Of a stretch of DNA of 64,000 nucleotides, positions 42,776-54,574 are shown in pieces. This stretch comes from Ctena decussata (lineage: Eukaryota > Mollusca > Bivalvia > Lucinida > Lucinidae), in assembly GCA_963989385.1 (NCBI GenBank), contig OZ022501.1, forward strand, positions 1,932,001-1,996,000. Direction: 5' to 3'. The translations under genes and the position numbers were made by a program. The first letter of the stretch is position 1. Every line of letters starts with the position of its first letter. The notes under the pieces were generated by a model that saw nothing but the letters and a program-made list of their open reading frames with translations, had not been told where the DNA came from and searched no databases.

Positions 42776-44661
42776 GTAAGTAGTGTTTCTTTTTGCTTTT
42801 TTGCTAAAACTTTGTTTATGCCATGCAGTATTTTTATCTGCATTTTTTTTCAGACCAATTAAGCAAGATAAAATTACAAAAAATTTTTCGCACTATCGTA
42901 ATGTGCCAAAGGAATAAAAAAAGCGTTATCTGGTTGTACAGACGGCAACATCAAAGAAGATAACCCTTTCTGCTACGGTAGGTGCATATGTATACATTAC
43001 TGAATCGTCGCGCGCTGTTCTTCTAACGGCACATTATCTGCAATTGTAACTATGTAGCTTAGAGCAACTCAGAGTGCTTCAAGGTCAGATAAGATAGAAA
43101 AATATGTCCACAGTTGCTTTTCATATACAAAAATGAAAAATCTTTTCGACTTTTGAACATGGAGAGAATGCATCTGAATATTGAAGAATATAGGTATTTA
43201 GAAAATTTCTTGCTTTTTTTTTAAGCCATTCTGGCTTTTAAAGTAAGTCTGGCCACAGATATTAATAGCTAAGTAGATTATTGTTCTGTTCCACCTGGAA
43301 GCAGTTTTGTTTAGTTCATTATATCATTATATCATTATATAGTCATTATATCTTCATTATTATTACATGAATGTTCATTATATTATTGCAGATGCGGCAA
43401 AAAGAAAGCTAAAGAGATTTTTCGTTGGATGCCCTTTTTTGTTGACTAAGTGCATTGCTTTGTGTCAGAAGGAATCGAATTCTGCCGGAAAATTATGCGT
43501 ATGCACCTCGTAAGTTCTTTGTGTTACGTCGGAGCAAGTACAACGCCCGATGCTAACGGTAGATAATATAGATACGCTCTTCAAATTGTCTTGAACCATG
43601 TATGAAAATATTTTATAGTTTCATGCATTTGAACCGCAACATGACAAACCAACAAAATGGCATGTGCGCCCAGTGAAGACTAAGATAAGCTTGGGCATCT
43701 GCCCAGTCTGATCAGAGTCTTCGCTTTGCGCATTAAGGTTGCTAAATGTCTAAGCTAGCTTCATGTGGACCGCAAAGACTCTGATCAGACGGGGCAGATG
43801 CCCAGGCTGATCTGAGTCTTCGCTGGGTGCAGATGCCACTTTGTCACAGGGTATAATCGATTCCGCCAATTTTCGCTTCCTGCAGAGACTGTCCGTCATA
43901 TTTGGCTTCCGCCGAGACTGTCCGTGAACTCTTGCTTCCTGCAGAGACTACTGTCCTCGAGAAATGGCTTCCTGCCGAGACTGTCCGCGTGATTCTGCTT
44001 CTGCCGAGAGCCTCGGCAGGAAGCAGAATCACACGGACAGTCTCTGCAGGAAGCCATTTATCATGTACAGAAGTCTCTGCAGGAAGCAAGAGTTCACGAA
44101 CAGTCTCGGCGGAAGCCAAATATGACGGACAGTCTCTGCAGGAAGCAAAAATTGGCGGAATCGATTATACCCTGTGTTTGTTGGTTTGTCATGTCGCGGC
44201 TCATTTTTCATTGTGAAAGAACACAATTATTCTGCTTCTGTTATAAGTAAAGTAATTTCTTATGTCAAGGACCCCCGCACTTAAGACGGGGCCCGTGAAA
44301 CAGATGGGCTGCCTGGTGCCGCTAGCAGCTGAATCTGGACCTTAGTGTTGTTTAGCTCAGGTAGAGTAAAAGTCCTAAAAGGAGGAAACGTCTCGACATG
44401 ACTTAAAAATATTGTTATTGGAAGATAAGCTGACATAGAAGTTAAAGCTTTCCGAAGCGCAATTGTTTTGCTTTTGAAATATAAGCCGCCATCGTCATTG
44501 AAGTGAATGCAAGATTTTTTTATACATTTTTTTTTATTTCATTTAATGTTTTCATTATTTTTTCTTTTTATTTGTTTATTTATTTTTTTTTTTTTGAAAG
44601 ATTTGGCGACTTTTAAATAGTTTTTTTCAATTATTTTATGTTCATATGTTTCATGACCATC

Positions 44662-44695
<34 letters not shown>

Positions 44696-45317
44696 CCATA
44701 AAAGATGAAAACCTTAACTTGCAAAATGGATGTGTCAATGGGACTTTCAAATTTGATGACATACTTTTTAGCAGGAACAGTATATCTTAAGTCGCACACG
44801 CCCAGTTTTATTGCCGTAAAGAGCTGATACTTCAGTTCTTTTGTCTGTTGCAAATGAAATTGTTGTGTAAAATAAAATCAGCTCGACGGATACCTTGAAA
44901 TAATGATCTTACTGTCAGGAATAAATCACCGTTTTAAAGTATCCCAGTCTCTTCCTGCATAAATTCATTAAGGTAAATTGGTATGCTTTCAGGTCAGCAA
45001 CACTGTCATTTTTTATTTTTATCTCTATTCTCAAATATGGCCAACTTTTGAAGAAACAATTTGCTCCTTCGGGAGCAAATTTTTTCTTTAAGAAGTTGAC
45101 CCCCTTTTGGAAAGATTTTTCTGTCCAGGAAAGCAAACAGAAAAAAAAACACAAAATGTTTTTACCTTTGAAATTCTGGCGGAAAAAAAAAGGTGGTGTA
45201 TCCATGCATCCAGAGATCTTCGATTGTCTGATTGAACCGTTCTTATTTCTTTTCAGAGATTTAAAAGATTTTATGGAATTTTCCGCAAGATTTCTCCGAA
45301 TGCCACCTTTCCGGTGA
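42721..45317 (+). CDS. Defensin-like (CS-alpha-beta-derived) peptide gene 2, five cysteines
   Basis: Three exons (42721-42775, 43392-43509, 45257-45317; intron phases 1 and 2) encode about 77 residues: an 18-residue signal peptide (MRNIILLCLLFSISIHNA), a basic RKLKR segment, the cysteine domain and a tail (DLKDFMEFSARFLRMPPFR). It is a duplicate of gene 1, including promoter and 3' flank. Compared with gene 1 it lacks 12 bases that encode the fourth cysteine and the GXC core (NSVGACAGK becomes NSAGK). Five cysteines remain, so one cannot pair inside the monomer. All splice sites and the frame are intact, so it may be a diverged functional peptide, a dimer-former or an early pseudogene. Confidence 0.75.
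42854..42977 (+). other. Exon-like block in intron 1 of defensin-like gene 2
   Basis: It has a strong acceptor (T-tract then CAG at 42851) and a strong donor (ACG|GTAGGT). One frame ends LSGCTDGNIKEDNPFCYG, but the frame required by the phase-1 intron has a stop. It could be a decayed alternative exon. Confidence 0.25.
43392..43509 (+). CDS. Defensin-like gene 2, exon 2
   Basis: Acceptor TATTATTGCAG, donor TC|GTAAGT. Encodes FFVGCPFLLTKCIALCQKE then SNSAGKLCVCT. The first three cysteines and the final CXC are kept; the fourth cysteine is deleted. Confidence 0.8.
43633..44204. mobile_element. GAGCCGCGAC palindromic MITE, copy 11, split by a palindrome
   Basis: The left part begins near GAACCGCAACATGAC and the right part ends GTCATGTCGCGGCTC. 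The copy is interrupted at 43845-44176. It lies in intron 2 of defensin-like gene 2. Confidence 0.85.
43845..44176. mobile_element. 332-bp giant palindrome with repeated arms
   Basis: The two halves are near-exact inverted copies, meeting near 44010. Outer ends are CACAGGGTATAATCGATTCC and its complement. Each arm holds about five direct repeats of GCTTCCTGCAGAGACTGTCC or its GCCGAGAC variant, so both strands encode the same repetitive SAETVR-type peptide; these frames are not genes. TTTGT on each side is a 5-bp target duplication within the MITE. Confidence 0.9.
44507..44695. repeat. T-rich low-complexity tract
   Basis: Includes a run of 28 T at 44665-44692. Lysine-rich minus-strand reading frames over it are spurious. 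Confidence 0.9.
45257..45317 (+). CDS. Defensin-like gene 2, exon 3 (C-terminal tail)
   Basis: Acceptor TATTTCTTTTCAG. Reads DLKDFMEFSARFLRMPPFR to TGA, three residues longer than the gene 1 tail. Confidence 0.8.
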
Positions 45318-45419
45318 AGGGCTCACAAGAACAGACTTATACCGTGATGACGTTTACAATCTACTCACTTCACCACAGAGTGTAAATATTCTGTGGGTCG
45401 TACTCATGGAGCACAGACA

Positions 45420-45616
45420 TTAACCCTTAATGCGCCAAAAAGCAGTCGACAAAATTTACGTCTGCAGAATTTCAAAAATTTCGAAAAAATTCTCGTCCAA
45501 GTGATATCATATTGAGAATTCGAACACGAGAGGGCAAAATAGTGTAGATTCAGATGATCTGGATCTACACTGTTTGTAAATTCAACAGTTTTAATTTTTG
45601 GCGCTTTAAGGGTTAA
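45420..45616. mobile_element. MITE with TTAACCCTTAATGCGCC ends
   Basis: A 22-bp TIR with one mismatch, about 197 bp, 100 bp after the stop of defensin-like gene 2. The same position in gene 1 (after GGCATTAA, near 28550) is empty. Related to 29223-29469. Confidence 0.85.
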
Positions 45617-45802
45617 CGGAGAAAAATGGAAAATGGAAAATAATGCAAAAAGTGCAAAAACAGAAGCCATTTTTTCCATGACTCAACTTGGGATGACATA
45701 TCGTGTGTCCAGTAATCGTACCCCACATATTTGACATTCTCTGCAAAGAATGAATGGAAGGAAGGATCGATGTGAAACTTACGTTAAGCCACTCATGTCA
45801 CA

Positions 45803-45985
45803 TACAGTCAAACCTGTCTTAAGGGGTCACCCCAGGGGATCTACAAGAACTGGCTGCTTAAGACAGGTGACCCCTTAATACAGGTTCATTTGCATTGTAT
45901 TTTGGTTGAAGGGACCAAAAAAAAGTGGCTGCTAAAGACAGGTGACCCCTTAATACAGTGACCCCTTGAGACAGGTTCGACTGTA
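45803..45985. mobile_element. MITE with TACAGTCAAACCTGTCTTAA ends
   Basis: Ends TACAGTCAAACCTGTCT and AGACAGGTTCGACTGTA, plus internal repeats of AAGACAGGTGACCCCTTAAT. No coding content. Confidence 0.8.
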
Positions 45986-45999
45986 TTTGCATCATTAGT

Positions 46000-46222
46000 G
46001 AGCCGCGACACGAAAAACTAACAAAGTGGCATTTGCGCCCAGCACATACTCTAATCCGTCCCGGCTGATCAGTCTTCGCTGTGCGCTTACATGATAGCTA
46101 AGGGTCTAAGCTACCTCCATGCCGACAGTGAAAATTCTGATCAGACTGGGAAAATACCTAGGCTGATCTGAGTCTGTGTTGGGCCCACATTCCACTTTGT
46201 TGGTTGTATCGTGTGTTGGCTC
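46000..46222. mobile_element. GAGCCGCGAC palindromic MITE, copy 12
   Basis: From GAGCCGCGACACGAA to TCGTGTGTTGGCTC, more diverged than the others. Confidence 0.8.
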
Positions 46223-47204
46223 AGTTCTATAGCTGTATGACAATTTGATAATATCCCGTAGTTTATTTATTTACTTTTTTGTCTCTTTTTTTAATTTCAT
46301 TGCTGTAAAGTGTACAATGCACTGGTATGCATCGGTGTATTTGAATATATGCAACTATTTTTTACAAGGGGTTATGTAGATATGCAGGTATAGCACTAGA
46401 GCTGCAAACGTTTAACAGGTCCAAGAGGAACCTGTGCAACAGGGTTCCCTCTCTTCTTTGAATTAAAGGGGACACGGACAGAACGTGCAAATGGATTCGT
46501 TCCGCTGAGCATCCTGGGGAAGACCATTTTGAGAATAGGACAAAAAAAATAACAGGTGCAACTTACTGTTATTGCTGCAGCTCTAAATTTTATAGACAGA
46601 CATACAAAAACATAGACCGGATGTTTTAAAGTTACCGGTACATCTGTACCTTCAGATGTCCACCTGGATATTATTGTGTACCTTTAAATTTAACAACGAT
46701 ATTATTGTGTACCTTTAAAGTTAACAGGTCCACCTATACAATACGAACATATGAACTGCAAAATGCAAAATTCAAAGTGCGATTCCTATCAATGATCATA
46801 CCATATAGTCATTCATAGATTTAAGCGTGTGCTTGTGTTCAAACAGTTGCGTTTTCAATTTTATTTTGCATTTTGCATGTATGTGCATAAATATGTTCAC
46901 GAAGTTGTATTTCATGTGTGTGTGTGTGTGTTTTCAGACAGTTACATTTTAGTTTCATTACAAACTGAATAAAATGGCAAAATAATAAATGATTTCAAAA
47001 ATAGACACGAGCTCTTCTTTGTCTCCGATGCAATCTTACACACCTTCTGTCCTTTTAGAGAAGATGACGAATGGGCAATCGTCTGTAAGGACACGTGTAT
47101 TCAATAAGGTCCAAGAGAACTTACTACATTGTATTTAGAGCACTGAACCAATTAATAAGAGGACTAAAGCAGTTTTAGTCGTAGGTTATCTGCCCTACCA
47201 GCTT
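46223..47204. other. Unassigned sequence
   Basis: A weak inverted pair, AGAGCTGCAA / TTGCTGCAGCTCT (46401-46585), suggests a small element. Otherwise nothing recognised. Confidence 0.4.
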
Positions 47205-47229
47205 GTTTCGGCTACTTAAGCCTCATCAG
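47205..47229 (-). ncRNA. Hammerhead-ribozyme-like core
   Basis: On the minus strand: CTGATGAG, then GCT TAAGT AGC as a short stem II with loop, then CGAAAC. This matches the conserved CUGAUGA...GAAA hammerhead core. Helices I and III and a cleavage triplet could not be confirmed around it, so it may be a fragment. Such cores are known in Penelope-like elements and retrozymes. Confidence 0.4.
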
Positions 47230-47836
47230 TGCCCCTCCGAACTAATCTTACGATAAAGGCCAGACGTGTTAACCGAAGGAAAGATTGTGGCCAACAATTT
47301 GGTACGACTATATTACAACTTTCATAAAACAGTCCATAATATACGCAAATGACCCGCTGTATCCATAGAAAAACAGTGAGCATAAATGCGTAGGTTGTTA
47401 AAGGTATTTGGTTATCGCTCATGCTGTAACGTACCGTTCCTCGTATACATGTACCTACGACAGAGACTCGTAATGCAAACTGTTCTTGTACATGTCTCAG
47501 TTTTATATCACATGTCAAACTAGCAATTTAAATGTATAGATCAAAAGTACATAGTTTTAATAGAGGTAAGTCGAACAGAGTGCAAATTTCACCAATGAAT
47601 GTAGACATTCACATCTTCTTTAGGTCAAATATAATTTCAGAAGTAAGGAAACAAAAGAAAAGGAAAGCAAAAGAAAATGTGCACCCGAATGTTACTACCT
47701 CACAACTTAGTGATAAGGCCTATGAGTAATGCGATAAGATCCTACCCGTCCGCTGACTACCTGATCAGAAAGCTTGATCATCGAAATGATACTTACTGAA
47801 TCCACATCACTAATGCTTCATGTTTGCAATAGTAAG
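47230..47836. other. Unassigned sequence
   Basis: Two opposed short reading frames (47216-47518 minus, 47532-47729 plus) show no recognisable family. Confidence 0.4.
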
Positions 47837-47985
47837 AAATAGTTCAGCTCTAGCAGTGAGCTGTTGAGTATTAATTCACTGTTTGTTGGTCAGTTGTTAG
47901 TATATATATCACTCGCGCTCCGCGCTCGTGATATGAGCTACTTTACAACTGACCTCAACAAGTCAATGCTAGAGCTGAACTATTT
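47837..47985. repeat. 149-bp foldback
   Basis: Perfect 19-bp ends AAATAGTTCAGCTCTAGCA and complement, imperfect inner arms (GTCAGTTGT / ACAACTGAC) and a GCGCTCCGCGC centre. Confidence 0.8.
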
Positions 47986-49282
47986 CGATTCTAACACTCA
48001 AAAATGCTGAAAAAGTATTCTTTTCATTCAAATTCTCCCAACATTCCTCCCAGCGCATTCATGTTCCCGCCAATGTTCGTAACTGTATCTAAGATAAATT
48101 TACGTTTTTATGGCGATCGATTTTAGAAAGAAAAAGAGACGTTACACCGTCTAACGTCTCCAAACGTCACAAAATTACGTCAGTATTGCCAGTGACGCCA
48201 TCAATTTGACAGGCGCACTGTGTTAGAATACCCGGTGAATGAGCTTATGAAGTAACGTCAACAAACATGACACGATAGATGAATGATAAAAATATTTTAG
48301 ACATGAAAACATGTAATATATTTTACTTCGGAAATATAGCCCAATGGTTATAAAACATCATCGTGCTCAGCTGATATCGCACCACAATTTTAATATCAAA
48401 CGAATTCAAAACACTAAACTTATGTGAAAATTATGTGAGGACCAAACAAAATATCTCTGCAAAATGCATAGGAATTTTTTGTATACGTTTCACATTTCAC
48501 GCATAGCTGAGCTGAGCATGAAAGAAAATCGTGGTATGATCTGTCCTTCTGTATCATGCCTCGTGGATGAGCTCAGATCTCCGGACCATTAGTCAAAGCG
48601 TCTCATTTGATCCTGTAATCTAGAAAAAAAATCCACGCGACAGAGGTCAAATCAAGTTACTCCTAAACTAGTGATGTGAATGTATCATCGTTGACTCAAC
48701 ATCATGACGTTCGAATATTTTTTTTAAAATACGTTGTGTGCCCGCCTTGAAACAAGTCGTATCACTTAATGACATTAAACAAACATTGGTGACATTGAAC
48801 CAACGTCAGTGCGTTTTGTGTCTGCTGGGGCGTAATGCAATTTTTCTGTCTGATGTCCCAGTTTGAGAGAATCTAAATTGCGTGTAAATACAACAGAATT
48901 ATACTTAGAATGACATGGGATACGTGTTATTCATATGATACTTTGAAACTTTGTAACCATTTACTTTAATCGGTTCATAGGTACGTTATGAAGCCTTTTT
49001 TAGTTTAAAATCTAGATTCCTGATATACCTTTCAAGATTGCGTGCAAAACTCAACGTTGCCATTCAGAATATACTGAACGTCAAAAGACGCATCCAAAGT
49101 TTACTTTCCTTATTCTTGGCATAGTATCTAAAAGTAACCATTATACACTAGACAGCTCTATATACCATAGGGCAGATCAAAATTTTTTGTCGCTGTTGTT
49201 CATGTCGGACAAATGACGTCAAATGTTGACAAAGTTAAAAGTAAACACAGCCGTCTTTATAAGTTTTGTATTGAGAATGTAA
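47986..49282. other. Unassigned sequence with repeat fragments
   Basis: 48750-48835 holds a diverged AGCAGGCACA-type palindrome piece ending GTGTCTGCTGGGG. 48920-49080 repeats 39020-39180. No exons are recognised. Confidence 0.5.
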
Positions 49283-50104
49283 TGTACCGAAGTAATTAAA
49301 AGAAACAATGAAGTCTTTTAATAGTGATCCTATAGATTTTATTAAAGTTAATTTCTAACTTTTTGTCTTTAAAATTTTAATTTCTGAATTTGGCTTTTTG
49401 TTTCCGAAATATTTCCTAAAAGTTAAAGATGAGAGTTCAAAGGTTGAATATGTCGTTTCTAACGGACAGTATATCCGCGCGATAGCAAGCAAAACGCATA
49501 TTACCAGTCCTTCTGAATTTCTATTATTTTATACCCAGTTGGAATGATGCAATGGCATGAACAACGCAGTAATCCTTTAGTCATCATCCCAACCAGGTCA
49601 CCAAAAACGCCTTCAACCCTGAACCCTGCAGCCATTGGATGAAATTATATTGGTTAATCACCTGACCAACCAATATATCTCAATTCCATCGCAAAAGCTG
49701 TACTTTTAGTCATGTGACACACCAGGTGCAGTGTCACCCCTACAATATATTTAAGTACAATCATCAACAATTGACAGATAGTATATAAAAAATCAGTTGA
49801 AAATATGTTATCTCTATAAATATTTCCTAAAACTGTCCATTATAAGTCAACAATGAAGGGCTTATTTATGCATATGTCATTGGAAATACTAAATTTACCA
49901 ATCACCTGACCAGTGCAGTGACCCTTCATTATTGCGTTATTATTTAGTATATTTAACAGTACATTTTAATAGTACATTTTAACAGTTTTCTACAAAATCT
50001 TAAATCCTAATGTTTTTAATAAAAGAAGCATAATTCAACAAATTTAAATTATGAACTCATTAGATCAATCATTATAAAATCATTCAAAGCCCTGCTTTGC
50101 AACA
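49283..50104 (-). repeat. Left LTR (3' LTR if read on the minus strand)
   Basis: TGTACCG...TTGCAACA on the plus strand. Identical to the right LTR except for one base. Confidence 0.92.
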
Positions 50105-50320
50105 TACTCCCATTGCCAGTTGAAAAATTCATCTTCAAATGAAGTTTTCAAAAAGAATGACCGCTACTAAGAATGATTTTATCCGACATATAAACATGAT
50201 TTTAATTTATAACTCTTCACTATTTCCTTCACGAACGAATTAAAATGATTAACACACACAATGAGTTTATATAATGTTTATATATAAAGTCAACTGTTAT
50301 TCATGATGTTTCGAATGTCG

Positions 50321-50515
50321 TTGTATCAACAGAACTATGCTGACTATTGTTGTACCAGGTGAACATGTAAGTAGTTATGTCACCCATCTGTTGTAACAGA
50401 TGATATGATTATCATCCGTCTGTTGTACCAATAGAACCATGTTGACTATTGTTGTACCAGGTGAACATGAAAGCAGTCATGTCACCCATCTGTTGTACCA
50501 GATGACATATGACTA
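50321..50515. repeat. Internal tandem repeat of the LTR element
   Basis: Two units of about 115 bp sharing TTGTACCAGGTGAACATG and TGTCACCCATCTGTTGTA. Confidence 0.75.
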
Positions 50516-51171
50516 TGCCATCAGCTGACAATGACAATGTCACTAAAATAATAAACTGATAAAATGTTAATGTTCACTCAAACATCATAAAAGTTTCATG
50601 TTGACACGTATTCTTCAAACACTCTCTGTATTACATACAGTGTTCATACACTACACAGTAGTGTATTCTCCTACAAGTGACACACTTGTATAATAATGAT
50701 GACGTTAGACCTTTCGCTGTAATAACTCGATAACAACACACGGACTCTAGATATATCACTATCTTCCTTAAATGGTTTGAGTCCAATACAGGACACCATG
50801 ATCCTGACAACAGTTTACTTTTCTACGCTGCGCAGCACTTTTCCTTTTTGTTTTCACAGCAGGTTTGGAAGTAACATCTTCCTTTCGGCGTACCATCGCT
50901 TTTCAGTTTCAAACTGACACCTGCCCCTTACAAGCGAAATCCAACATTCATCCTCAGTATTCAGTCTGCCTTGCTTAGCCAACCAAAACTTCCTAAGTTT
51001 CAATATTCGGGAAAATAAACTATAACCAGTTTGCCTATACAATAAACCCACCAAGATATTGTTTTCCATAAGTAACTCAACAAAGGCCAAACACAAGATG
51101 ACATAATCAACCAAAAAAAATCAGACTCAACTCAAATACCGTTTTAATCATAATTTCAAACGTAAGTTTCT

Positions 51172-51199
51172 TTTTTTTTTTTTTTTTTTTTTTTTTTTG
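51172..51199. repeat. Poly-T tract inside the LTR element
   Basis: An almost pure T run of about 28 bases. Confidence 0.9.
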
Positions 51200-54100
51200 A
51201 CATACAATTGGAAAAACCTAAAGTAATTGTGTGCAAATTATTATTTGTTTTGTACATTAAAATCGGTAATGCTTATCTCAGTTTCATATTTAGCAATTAA
51301 TTCTGGTTTTATTTCATTCATTAGAAAATGCTGGGGTTAAATGTCTTTTCAATCTTTAACTGGTCATTATTATCTAATAAAGGAAATAGCTCTAAGCAGA
51401 GACAGATAAAAACTCGCTTTATGCATTTTCTATTCGAAAACCACAAAGCATAGCATTAACAATGCTAAATTTTTCAACATTTACTTTCAAGACAACAAAT
51501 ACATATTCATGGTTGAGTCTTTATTCCATAACTTTTATTTGTTTAACGACCCTCACACATAACTTTAAGACCAGAACATTGATATATTACTTACGGTCTT
51601 TACGGTACTATTAAACTGATACTTTAATCAAACCGTTTATTCATTGAATCTAATCTTATTACCTAACAAGTCCAGATACAGAACAGAACAGAAGTTTTAA
51701 TCAGACTTAAACAATACAGATACATTTTGTATCAACATCAAGTTTCCTGAAATTCCCTTAAAAGTGTCCCAATGTTTGCTTTTAACGCCTCTGACATATC
51801 TACATAAAATTCACTATTATAGCATACATGTTAAAACATAACATTATTGTTATTCATTTCGTCTCCCTGAATTAAGAAATGTTTATTTTTTTTTAAATGT
51901 CACATGGTTTGTACAGTACTTTTTTTAAAAGGGCATCAAATAATCAGACTAACATTCTACCTTCGGTTGCATTTAGCTATTATTACACACGCTTTCAAAT
52001 TTGATAATAATTATTGTTACTATTCAGATAGGATTAAATTGCTTACAATTTCTCTTCGAAAACAAATGGAATAATAAATACTACCTCAGTGTTCCTTAGT
52101 ATTGAGACAGACATGCTGATCTTAAAGTGTGGATGAGATCAGACTGTTCTCTCAAACCCCACGCTCAGAGACAGACAAGACACTAGTGATGCTCTGGGAC
52201 GAAGAAGGAGGGAGTGATATGTGGAACCACATACTAGACTAGCACACATTGCTAACAGGAAAAGAACAGCATTGTATGTTTGTGAAAAGAAAATAATGCT
52301 TTGTGGAGCTTCATACGAGGCCAGATAAGACAGGTCTTGTGAAAAGGGGACGATATGTGGATCATTTTCATGATCAAGGACTGTAAGAAAATCTTCAGAC
52401 TTAAGTCTCCAAGGCAAGTCACCCAACCGACTATTCTCCTCTGGCAGGCTTTAAAAACAAATAGGCGAGGAGGTTTCTTTAATCTGTCAGTTAACATATG
52501 TATTCTCATGCATACAAGGTTATTTTTCTAACTGTCAGACAAAACTGTTGTAGTTACATTTGTTATTATAACACATATCATTGTTTATTAACCCTAACCT
52601 TTATTAGATTACAATATCAAGCTAACAGCGCAGAGATGTACCAAACTGTTTATATTACCGTAATTCATTAAGTATTGGGACATAAAATGTTAGTGTAGAC
52701 ACGGACCAAACGTATTACCATAGTGAATCTAAATATTGGTACAGTGCAGATTTATGCACATATCACTATATATTGAGACACCAGCATTACAGTGTAGACA
52801 TTGATCAGAATGGGACAGATATTCCTGAACAACACGTAAACTCGGACAAGACCAGCCCCTGTAGAATAATTTATATATATCAATTACGTTTCATTAGCCC
52901 ACACTCCGCTATCCTTTATTCTTAAGTAAACTTAACCTTGTTTTCGTCAAATGTTACTCAGAACATGCAGCCAATGCAGTTTTTGGTCACGTTAATATAG
53001 AGTTTACCACACATTAAAAATGAACCTTACGTCAATATTTAAACCTGACAATTTATTTTTGAACTTCTTAAGCTGCTACTGTAATATACAATATCAAAAT
53101 ATACACGGCAACCAACAAAACGAAAAGAATCAGTTAAACCAACACAGCCTACTTTATTTTTGAAGACCAAATTATATTATTTAATTACTTATCTTTCTCT
53201 GTAATAATCAACAAATCTTAATACCTTAAAATTATAATACACGCACATGCCTAAATAAACTATAATCTTCAAAACGCCCAATTAAAATAGTTTATTACTG
53301 TTGCTTTATTTCTTTAATTCGTGCACTTATCCCCTATAAATAATACATTTATACACCACAATTTATTTAATAAAAAATACCAGAAAGTACAATTTTTTTT
53401 TTATTGCAAATCACAACTTGCTTATCAAAATCAATGCTTAAGCTTCTATTGGAATAAGACTGCAACCAGAAGATAGTTAAAACAGACACCAATTTCGACA
53501 ACACAATGGATATAAAATCCACGACCCAACAAACATAAAGTTCACGACCGAATCCACGGTCTTCATGTTATTAACAAACATGATAGATATTAACCGAACC
53601 AACGGCATTTTCCTCTTTTTGTTAAACACATAAAACTAAGCCGTTAAGCATAAGATTTGATTTGCATAATTATAACCTATTCATAAATTTTGTGATTTAT
53701 AAAAATGACATTTACCTCAAAAATGCCTACAATATAAACACGGCTCTTCAAAAAAAACAGTCAAATGACCAATAAAATATCATGATTATTTTTTCAGTCA
53801 TTTCTAAAACAAGAAACTTCGATATAACACCAACAATTATGCAAATACATATAAAACACTTTCACCTGAAATAGGCTCACCAAATTTTAATTTAAGCTTG
53901 AAATATGTGTAACCAGTACATTATCTACCAACACTTTGTGATCTTATACACTGACATTTTGAAAACAACAAAAATGCCTAAGATCAAAGCTCTTCATATA
54001 TCACACAAAATTCAACAATAAATTTATACCCTTCAAAGAAGGTGCCAATTTAGCCAATATTGTTGCTCTATAACTCGGTCATGAAACTACTATATTATTC

Positions 54101-54574
54101 TAACAATAATGTAAACACATATTTTAACAACACTTAAACTTTAAAAGGTTTGCCAATGCAAAGTCGATCAATCGTTCCGTATTAGTTCAGACTCAGCAAC
54201 CTGAATTTTAGTACACAGACCAAATCACTGTTGCGAGTCTTTCCAAAAGGTACCTTAAACAAAATTTAGCAATCTTATCCCAAAATTTTCAGCTCTGATA
54301 TCATTACTAGCCAAGCCAAATTAAAATAACGACACAACCCAAAACAAGAGGCCTTAGTGTATAAACCCATCTTAATTTGCTACTGTTGGTCAGCAATAGG
54401 CACAAGCAGAACTCAATACAGTGAACAAACAAAAGAATTCACTTACTCAGTTTAGGCTCAGTCGTCTACTGTAAGCTTGGAGAGCGTCAGTCTTGAAACT
54501 TCACTGTTCCTTAGAATTGTCCCGAGGTTCCTTTTCTTTTGATAATCCGTCGAACGGCACCAAACAAGTACAGT

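Noticed and set aside
43844..44216. Two opposite-strand ORFs of about 90-104 codons encoding nearly the same peptide
   Set aside because: They result from the palindrome's mirrored repeats; neither has other coding signs.
44539..44853. Lysine-rich ORF on the minus strand
   Set aside because: It reads through poly-T low-complexity sequence.
47216..47518. Hydrophobic 100-codon minus-strand ORF resembling a receptor fragment
   Set aside because: No conserved receptor motif or splice signals, and it overlaps repeat-derived sequence.
52139..52509. Overlapping 95- and 85-codon minus-strand ORFs within the young LTR element
   Set aside because: No retrotransposon motif and no protein family recognised; the length is compatible with chance in 4.5 kb.
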